Source of the DNA: Beroe ovata
Lineage: Eukaryota > Ctenophora > Nuda > Beroida > Beroidae
Direction: 5' to 3'
Assembly (NCBI GenBank): GCA_946803715.1
Contig: CAMPET010000071.1
Span: 107,513 to 121,234, forward strand
Length of the DNA stretch: 13,722 bases
Shown piece after piece: positions 8,246-13,722 of the stretch (its first letter is position 1; each line of letters starts with the position of its first letter). A program made the translations under genes and the position numbers. The notes below the pieces were generated by a model. It was not told where the DNA came from. It ran no database searches and saw nothing but the letters and a program-made list of their open reading frames with translations.

Positions 8246-10898
8246 ATGAATAGTTACTCTGACTTCAATAGGATGGGTGGGGAAGACGCAGATAATGGGA
8301 GCTCCATGTGAGTGAATTGTAAAGACTTTTTCTTACAAATTCAAGGAAAGATGATTCGCTATTTTCATTTCTACTAGGTTCATTATGCAAATACTACTTG
8401 GTTCACCGATCATTCGATCAATATGCATATCAATTCTGTGAAACTTGGTCTCTTATTCTATGATATCATAGTTTTACTCTGAATTTCTCGTCACTGTAAT
8501 ATATTGTATCTCACATCCTCCCCACACCAGGTATTTTACACTGGCAACATTCCTGGGCAGTCTCCTTGGTACTCTTGGAGCAGTTGCGCTCATCATCACC
8601 TCATGTCGCAATGGAATCTGGAACTCGATGTCCAGGAAAATTATCCTAGTGATTTCATTTGCAGGTAGATTTGTTCCAATCATGATACATGATATTTCTT
8701 ATCTTAGATTTGGACTAAACCTAGGTGTTATATGCGAAATCTGTACTTAAACTACCTAAATCTACCGTACACTTATTATCATGATGTCAAGATGCAAGCT
8801 ATCGACTGCCTCACTATATGAGTGTGGGAACAATTAATAAAGTCCCCTCAGTACTTACCAATCCTACAAAATATCACATGTCAATTAAGGGTCTATTTGT
8901 GAGTTTCATGTAATCTATAATTATTTCAGATCTGCTACAGGCTGCGTCCACACTTCTTGTAGCGTCTATACAGGTTTATGAGGTACAGACATTCCCAGAT
9001 AAATACGATATTCTCAACTGGTTAGGCCCAACAGGATGCAAGTGGCAGGTACGTCTGTGGTCTGTGTGGACTGAACTCACATGATTGATCATGTTTGAAC
9101 TCACTGACACCATATAGGATCAACTCTTTAGATACCTACAAACAGATGCCATCACCAATAGGTGTTAACAGTTTGTGAACTTGTCCTTTTAATTCCTCAA
9201 TTCCCTAAACTTTGGTTCCTAAAAATCCTGAATTTTTTCACCGAATAATTGTGTGTAAACGTGTAATGTTTTCAGTCCGCAGTAATAACAGTGGGAGCAA
9301 TGCTAACATTCTTATGGACATTTGGGCTGAGTCAGCACATATATCTTCTTCTGAAGTACGGTAAATCAGTTTTTTGCGACAGACTAGATTGCTCATTGCA
9401 TTCCCAAAGAATTAAACCCAAGTAAAACATGTTTAACATTTTTTCGTGCTTGTGATACAAGATTCTGATTTCTTGCAAACAGGAGATGTAGAGGAACAGT
9501 TGGGTAAGCACACAGTGTAACTGAACTTAATTATCCTAATATAGTTTTCTCTGGCAGGTATAAGGGTGGCACGTTTGGCTTACAAATCACTTTATTTTCT
9601 ATCTGTGATTCCCTTTGTTATAATTGGTACATCCTTCTATTATGATGTCCTTGGAATAGGTAAGTATTATCCCCACCTTGGAAGTATAATCCTCTGATAG
9701 GATTCACTATCTTTTAACAATTGCCTTTTTCCTGTGGATATAGAAAGACGCATTTCCATAAAATAGCTTATAGATCATTCCACTGTGTAAACTTTGTTTA
9801 TCATGATTTAGATGAGAGAACAATGTTCAATGGGAATCATTTGTCTTGGTGCTGGATCAAAGTCACCAATGTGTCAAGTGAAGGACCATTTCTCAAGCAA
9901 CCCTGTCCAGCTGCAATGTACAATGGCAAGGGCTTCGAAATATTTGCTTACCTGGGTAGGTGTAGTACATCATTTTTGATTTATGGTATAGTAGATGATT
10001 TTGACACCATAGAACATGGTGCTTCCTATCTTCCATCCGAATAATTGTAATGTTTATCCTATCTATACTCAGGAGTAACAATTTATTGCTCTCTGGCATG
10101 GCATCAGTATCAGCATCTCATGAAGAACACTGCTCATGTAAATGGCAGATCAGATGACAGTGAGATTCAAGCAAGTGATTCTAATCCACTAGGAAGTGGT
10201 AAGAGCTCTAGGCCACTATACAGTATATACTTGGTATCAAGTATATCAAGCATTGATCAAAGAAATACATCTACTAGGGGACCTGTTCAGTGTGTTTGTT
10301 TGAACTGTTCTGGGCTTTACTGAATATCAACAAGTGCCGACTGCCGAGTGCTTAGAAATATGTGGAGCCTACCCAGAATCTACAGTTCATCACTGCAAAA
10401 CAAATACACTTACTCAGAAATAACAATTGATACTTGTAACCATAGCAACACACATTTTAGCTCAAACTTACACCTGCAATTTGTGACATAGATACAAGAT
10501 AATCCATAAAAACAGAATTTGCGAGTTTATCATATAGATTATCTTCTTACTTATGAAACTTGCAATCTGCAGGAGGAAATCTTGGAATCAACCGGATACT
10601 ACTTATTCCAATTCTGTTCATTGTTTGTAGAATGTGGGGGACAATCTCCAGACTGTCCTGTTACTGCTTCTTAGAGAACACCATCTGTAAATCTCGTCTG
10701 CTTATCACCATGCAGAACTTTTTTGATCCCCTCCAGGGTTTTGTCAACTTTATCCTTTTCAAGATATTATCCACTGAAAACAACTGCACATGTAATTGTT
10801 TAACATTAGCTCATATTCGACCACCAGATCAGGGTCAATCTGTTGAGCCTGTAACCATTTTCGTTGAGGCACAGTCCTCTTACTCTGAAGAATATTAG
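8246..10898 (+). CDS. GPR157-like seven-transmembrane receptor, gene 2 (9 exons, 372 aa)
   Basis: Exons: 8246-8307, 8531-8664, 8930-9048, 9276-9360, 9483-9503, 9558-9659, 9812-9955, 10073-10198, 10573-10898. All introns are GT-AG; phase is kept throughout and the sum is 1119 bases including TAG. The ATG at 8246 lies 15 bases after a possible 5' UTR acceptor; Met10 is an alternative start. The N-terminus is acidic and Asn-rich, with sequon N17-G-S. Approximate TM segments: 23-45, 57-79, 106-131, 148-167, 217-235, 270-292, 310-330. Cys102 and Cys188 (in W-C-W-I-K-V) are the likely disulphide pair; loop 2 is longer than in gene 1 and has sequon N194-V-S. Y-N-G-K-G-F-E-I, I-P-I-L-F, R-M-W-G-T and D-P-L-Q-G-F-V-N-F-I-L match the GPR157 type (human GPR157 is about 335 residues). 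Loop 3 is long and hydrophilic (about 236-269, S-D-D-S-E) and has its own intron, unlike gene 1. The tail is short (~40 residues), with C-T-C-N-C that might be palmitoylated, ending acidic. Ligand unknown. Confidence 0.9.
9483..9503 (+). other. 21-base micro-exon of gene 2
   Basis: A 21-base exon (AG at 9481-9482, GT at 9504) adds G-D-V-E-E-Q-L in intracellular loop 2, between TM3 and TM4. Phase is 1 on both sides, so it can be skipped without a frameshift. It is followed by a 54-base intron. Confidence 0.75.
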
Positions 10899-10982
10899 AT
10901 ATTATTATATAGGATGTGCATGTAGCATTTGACATGAACCATTTTGAAGTTCAATGTTTCAAGCTAGATTTTTGCTAGATGT

Positions 10983-11028
10983 TATCTGTCCACTGTTTCT
11001 CGCACGCGCGAGAAACAGTACACAGATA
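10983..11028. repeat. hairpin related to the 75-base palindrome
   Basis: The arms are TATCTGTCCACTGTTTCTCGC and its near complement (two mismatches of 21), with a 4-base loop. The left side, from GATGTTATCTGTCCACTGTT, is nearly identical to the arm of the palindrome at 11314-11388, so both belong to one fold-back family. Confidence 0.85.
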
Positions 11029-11138
11029 GTGTACACACTAGTCGTTTGTTCGAGTATTTTATCTTCATCTTCAAAGGTTTCGTTTCGGTTCAAATCTGCT
11101 GAGTATAAGCTTGTCATAAGCAGTGTTCATAAATTTCA

Positions 11139-11140
<2 letters not shown>

Positions 11141-11176
<36 letters not shown>
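11141..11176. repeat. (ATT)n microsatellite
   Basis: About twelve TTA/ATT units, ending in TAATATT. Confidence 0.95.
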
Positions 11177-11178
<2 letters not shown>

Positions 11179-11313
11179 ATTATAACATCCGGCAGTAGCA
11201 TTTAGCAATACTCTGTCTGTAAAGAAAAACCTTGTAATTGGCGTTGTAGAATTTCTTTCTCCCATTGAATTTGGAGTTCGCGATATATTTGCGAAATTTC
11301 TTCCTATCCTCGC

Positions 11314-11388
11314 TTGCCGGATGTTATCTGTCCACTGTTTCTTGCGCGCGGCGCGCGCAAGAAACAGTGGACAGATAACATCCGGCAA
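11314..11388. mobile_element. 75-base perfect palindrome, minimal fold-back/MITE
   Basis: The arms 11314-11350 and 11352-11388 are perfect 37-base reverse complements around a single G at 11351, starting TTGCCGGATGTTATCTGTCC and ending in alternating GC at the centre. The flanks are ATCCTCGC (11306-11313) and ACCCTCGC (11389-11396), an 8-base direct repeat with one mismatch that may be a target-site duplication. It has no coding capacity; if mobile it depends on a transposase elsewhere. An 8-base duplication would suit hAT-like elements, but that is inference. Confidence 0.75.
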
Positions 11389-11581
11389 ACCCTCGCCGCG
11401 CTGCACTGGTGAGATTTTATCGTGCGGAATTACTATTGCACGGCGCCGCCGCGCCGCGCCGACGGTAGGAAAAAACTTTAAAAACAATGTTTAAACTTGT
11501 GTTCCCGCGCTACGTTACCCAAATATTCCGCGCGCGCTGCGCCGCGCGCGGCGTCTCCTTTTCAGGTCACCGCGCCGAGTA

Positions 11582-11690
11582 CGTTGTAGGATTTCACCCT
11601 TCCCTTGCTGGCGGGATTTTATCCCTGGCAAGGTGCGGATTGAAAATCGCGCGCACCGCCGCACCGACGGTAGGGTAAAATCCTACAACG
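11582..11690. mobile_element. 109-base MITE with 19-base TIRs and 9-base TSD
   Basis: The left terminus is CGTTGTAGGATTTCACCCT (11582-11600). The right terminus 11672-11690 is its reverse complement with one mismatch. The flanks are an exact 9-base direct repeat, CGCCGAGTA, at 11573-11581 and 11691-11699. Nine-base duplications are typical of Mutator-like elements. The interior is non-coding and includes GCGGGATTTTAT and CCGACGGTA motifs shared with the copy at 12606-12686. Confidence 0.85.
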
Positions 11691-11701
11691 CGCCGAGTAA
11701 A

Positions 11702-11789
11702 TATTAATAAGGAGCGCGCGCGCGCAACGTGTGCGCATGAACTTGCCTGTGCACACGTACTGCAGTTGCATTGCGCGCCCTTATTGATA
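11702..11789. repeat. imperfect fold-back with AATAAGG ends
   Basis: TATTAATAAGG (11702-11712) pairs with CCTTATTGATA (11779-11789). Inside, GCGCGC and CAACGTGTGCGCA face their complements with small offsets. It adjoins the MITE target duplication on its left. Confidence 0.65.
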
Positions 11790-11825
11790 CGATCTTCTCT
11801 TTGATCTGAAAAGTCGCAGACGCAG

Positions 11826-11855
11826 AAACTAGAACATACTTCTATGTTCTAGTTT
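11826..11855. repeat. hairpin with 13-base perfect arms
   Basis: AAACTAGAACATA, loop CTTC, TATGTTCTAGTTT. No T-run follows, and the context is not that of a known RNA. Probably another small fold-back. Confidence 0.8.
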
Positions 11856-12160
11856 GAAAAGTGGTTCAAGAGCTGAGTTAATGTTGAGTGTATTCTTGAA
11901 ATCTTGAATCTTGATTCTATCGATCAGGTTACTTTTTAAACGATGAACGAGTTTCCGTTGTCCAAGAGCCAAAACAGGAGTTTTTGTCACGTGAGTTCCT
12001 CGCGCTCATCGTCAAACTCAATCGTGTTGCTTTCATTATTTTAACAAACTTCGAGGCCCGTGACCAAGAATAGGATGTAATTTAAACCCCCCACTTATGG
12101 GTTATTGCCAGATTCAGCTCATTGTACTCTACAAATAGAACTCTGAAATAGAACAAAGTG

Positions 12161-12218
12161 CCCCATACTATGAGTATGGGGGCCCCATACTATGAGTATG
12201 GGGGCCCCATACTATGAG
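12161..12218. repeat. tandem array of a 22-base palindromic unit (2.6 copies)
   Basis: Units begin at 12161, 12183 and 12205 (the last truncated). Each full unit contains CCCCATACT-ATG-AGTATGGGG, a palindrome with 9-base arms and a 3-base centre. Confidence 0.9.
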
Positions 12219-12605
12219 GGCCCCATAGGGTTTGAAAAAAGGGCGGACCCTAACAGTAACCCTTATTAAAAATAAGTATAAGTATAACCTACGCACGCGC
12301 ATGCGTACAACTACACAGTACAGTAGTACACATGTCACCTTGTGAAATTTTACACAGGTTTAAGCCTGAGGCACGGCATCCAATCCGTCGTTCAACTTCA
12401 CTCGATCCGCGGCTTGTAAGATCATGTTCATGTTTGAAGATTATATTCTGATTTCTGTCATATTCTGTGATAATGTGACATGATATTATCTGACCTCTGT
12501 CTGTTGAACTAATTATATTTATCAATTTGCGTTATGAAAGTGCATGTAATTATATATGATCCGTGCCGTCCGTACGATTCAAAATCATATTGTATTATTG
12601 TACTT

Positions 12606-12686
12606 GTAGGTTTTTTTCCCTACCCACTACCGTCGGCGCCGCGGACGGTATAAAATCCCGCCAGCAAGGGTAGGGTGAAATCCTAC
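12606..12686. mobile_element. second copy of the CGTTGTAGGATTT MITE (inverted, shorter)
   Basis: The right end AGGGTGAAATCCTAC (to 12686) and TAAAATCCCGCCAGCAAGGG match the reverse complement of the left half of the element at 11582-11690. The left end GTAGGTTTTTTTCCCTACCC (from 12606) is a degenerate inverted terminus. The centre TACCGTC...GACGGTA forms a small stem. No target duplication remains. Confidence 0.7.
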
Positions 12687-12770
12687 GAGATTCATATTGT
12701 CAATTTGACTGGAACTCATGTAGAATTGGAACGCGGCACATGATAGCATCACAGCTATCACACTCACAGA

Positions 12771-12941
12771 ATGGAGAATGGCAGTTCAAATGGCATTGGT
12801 GGTGGTAATGGGGGAATGGGTCCCAAGACACGAATGTCTATTTACCCCAAGATTAAAAATGGCACGCACTATTGTATTTGTCGCGCACGGAGTGGCAGTG
12901 GCACTTTGTTGGTGAGCTTCTGTCCCTTGCAGACAATATAA
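12771..12941 (+). CDS. possible small exon or ORF, Gly/Asn-rich start (doubtful)
   Basis: An ATG at 12771 opens a 56-residue frame: M-E-N-G-S-S-N-G, a Gly-rich stretch, then K-T-R-M-S-I-Y-P-K-I-K-N-G-T-H-Y-C-I-C-R-A-R, ending TAA at 12939-12941. TTG/GTGAGC at 12911-12912 would be a good phase-0 donor, making 12771-12911 a first exon. I find no following plus-strand exon before the window ends, and the next gene runs the other way. The antisense frame at 12786-13070 is less protein-like, in my reading. It could be a first exon with a long intron, a relic, or chance. Confidence 0.25.
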   Translation: MENGSSNGIGGGNGGMGPKTRMSIYPKIKNGTHYCICRARSGSGTLLVSFCPLQTI

Positions 12942-13055
12942 GTGAATCCAAATCGTTTGAATTTGGTCCGTTTCTCGTGTCGCTTGATACAATATTGGGA
13001 CAACAGTAGAAATCCCTTTAAATTTAATTAATCCTCCGCGGACCGCGACGATGTC

Positions 13056-13225
13056 ATCCTGATCCATCATAAGTATGTGGCACTGGCAGTGAGAAAAGTA
13101 ACAAAGTGTCTTATGAAATTGAAAACTTTGTTATTGTTACATCCTGATCCATCATAAGTATGTGGCACTGACAGTGAGAAAAGTAACGAAGTGTCTTATG
13201 AAATTGAAAACTTTGTTATTGTTAC
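13056..13225. repeat. 85-base tandem duplication (2 copies)
   Basis: Copies 13056-13140 and 13141-13225 start ATCCTGATCCATCATAAG and differ at about two positions (GGCAGT/GACAGT and ACAAAG/ACGAAG). Each carries an internal weak hairpin (AACAAAGT...ACTTTGTT in the first). Confidence 0.95.
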
Positions 13226-13527
13226 AACTGTCTTAGATCAAAGAGACAAGAGTCAATAGTATTAAAGACTCTCTCACAGTCACAAGAATGACTTCTGTGT
13301 TACTGTTACTGTGAGCGGAAATGACAATAAAAAAGGAAATTTCAAGTGGTATACAAGTTTTTCAGTTCCAAGATCCTAAAATTTAGATCCTAACATGTAA
13401 CACCTAGGTCCATCATCCAATATTAGCTACCTAAAGAGTAAAGAATCGTGATGACTTACGCGTGAAGTCCTTACTCAACGTGTCAATTCCTACTCCTAGT
13501 GACTCACGCGTTTCCGAGACTGCAGAG

Positions 13528-13579
13528 CACGTGTCATGATCACGTGTCATGATCACGTGTCATGATCACGTGTCATGAT
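13528..13579. repeat. 13-base repeat x4, each with an E-box (CACGTG)
   Basis: Four perfect tandem copies of CACGTGTCATGAT, followed by a variant, CACGCGTGAT. Each copy contains the palindrome CACGTG and the palindrome TCATGA, and TGATCA forms at each junction. CACGTG is the core site of bHLH factors such as USF, MYC/MAX and MITF/TFE. Whether this array is regulatory or just a minisatellite cannot be told from sequence. Confidence 0.9.
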
Positions 13580-13593
13580 CACGCGTGATAAAT

Positions 13594-13722
13594 CTAATCA
13601 CGTTCCTCCACGTAGAGCACCTCACGGCGAGTTAGACCAAGATCCTCCAGGGTCAACTCCATCTCGTCCTCGTCATACTGAGGTAGTGAGTGAGGAGGGG
13701 GGCGAGTGAAGAGAGGGGGACG
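13594..13722 (-). CDS. C-terminal exon of a minus-strand gene, UBX/ubiquitin-like end (partial)
   Basis: On the minus strand a frame open to the window edge ends at TAG (13594-13596). The last 27 residues read Y-D-E-D-E-M-E-L-T-L-E-D-L-G-L-T-R-R-E-V-L-Y-V-E-E-R-D. Just upstream on that strand a pyrimidine-rich tract ends in CTCAG (13682-13678), a strong acceptor, so the real exon is probably 13594-13677; the Pro/Ser-rich reading beyond 13677 would then be intron. The pattern T-L-x-x-L-G-L-x-x-x-x-V-L-x-V-E resembles the last strand-helix-strand of UBX and other ubiquitin-fold domains, as in p97-adaptor proteins. That is a weak, short match; the rest of the gene is outside the window. Confidence 0.5.
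   Translation of the reverse strand, partial: RPPLFTRPPPHSLPQYDEDEMELTLEDLGLTRREVLYVEERD

Larger units (their letters stand above)
10899..12770. other. gene-poor region dense in fold-back elements
   Basis: No exon is convincing across about 1.9 kb. The open frames here read through palindromes and microsatellites: one shows a run of Asn from the ATT repeat, others are Arg/Ala-rich from CG runs. The segment holds at least five inverted-repeat structures listed separately, plus CG-rich blocks (about 11440-11465, 11529-11552) that contrast with the AT-rich flanks. The 3' UTR of receptor gene 2 should lie at its left edge. Confidence 0.6.
12942..13593. other. intergenic region 3' of the last gene
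   Basis: No exon is seen. It contains the 85-base duplication and the CACGTG array listed separately, plus unique AT-rich sequence between them (13226-13527), which would include the 3' UTR of the minus-strand gene. Confidence 0.5.

Noticed and set aside
11071-11487. 138-residue minus-strand frame with poly-Asn
   Set aside because: It runs through the ATT microsatellite and the perfect palindrome; the repeated D-V-I-C-P-L-F peptide just reflects the palindrome arm.
12289-12525. Possible tRNA or tRNA-derived SINE on the minus strand
   Set aside because: The translation S-S-E-V-E-R-R-I-G-C recalls frames seen over tRNA genes and there is a short ACGG/CCGT stem, but no acceptable A/B boxes or full cloverleaf could be drawn.
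12786-13070. 94-residue minus-strand frame
   Set aside because: No motif or splice context, it overlaps the edge of the 85-base duplication, and it is less protein-like than the opposite strand.
1-13722. CRISPR array, bacterial operon or toxin/defence system
   Set aside because: Spliceosomal introns, microsatellites and retrotransposon remnants mark the DNA as eukaryotic; the tandem repeats have no regular unique spacers.

Overview
This is eukaryotic, most likely invertebrate animal, DNA. Genes are split by short GT-AG introns (54-374 bases), intergenic DNA is rich in microsatellites and fold-back repeats, and a non-LTR retrotransposon fragment is present. The two best genes are seven-transmembrane receptors resembling animal GPR157. 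A sponge or another compact-genome invertebrate would fit, but I cannot name the species from the sequence alone.

Layout. (1) 1-773: a CA/CAA microsatellite and a degenerate minisatellite, then the last two exons of a plus-strand gene ending in a proline-rich tail (stop at 771-773). (2) 774-5090: about 4.3 kb of mostly non-coding, repeat-derived DNA. It holds a (TG)n tract and two roughly 0.96-1.0 kb direct-repeat copies (2681-3638 and 4074-5075) flanking a minus-strand reverse-transcriptase fragment (3640-4018). A single N lies at the junction, at 3639. (3) 5112-7906: receptor gene 1, seven exons, 387 residues. (4) 8246-10898: receptor gene 2, nine exons, 372 residues. It is a tandem paralogue on the same strand, starting 339 bases after the gene 1 stop. 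(5) 10899-12770: no protein gene seen, but a dense cluster of fold-back elements. These include a perfect 75-base palindrome, a 109-base MITE with 19-base terminal inverted repeats and a perfect 9-base target duplication, a second MITE copy about 1 kb away in the other orientation, and a tandem array of a palindromic 22-base unit. (6) 12771-13722: a doubtful small plus-strand exon, an 85-base tandem duplication, four perfect 13-base repeats each carrying CACGTG, and the minus-strand C-terminal exon of a gene continuing past the window.

I assembled both receptors by hand. Every exon boundary has AG/GT, reading phase is kept across all junctions, and seven hydrophobic segments result in each. 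Shared motifs are W-C-W-I-K-V in extracellular loop 2, a disulphide-type Cys before TM3, I-P-I-x-F at the start of TM6, and Q-G-(W/F)-(I/V)-N-F-I-L in TM7. Both lack E/DRY and NPxxY, as expected for the GPR157/cAMP-receptor-like group rather than rhodopsin-class receptors. The pair looks like an old local duplication whose intron positions, loop lengths and C-terminal tails have diverged.
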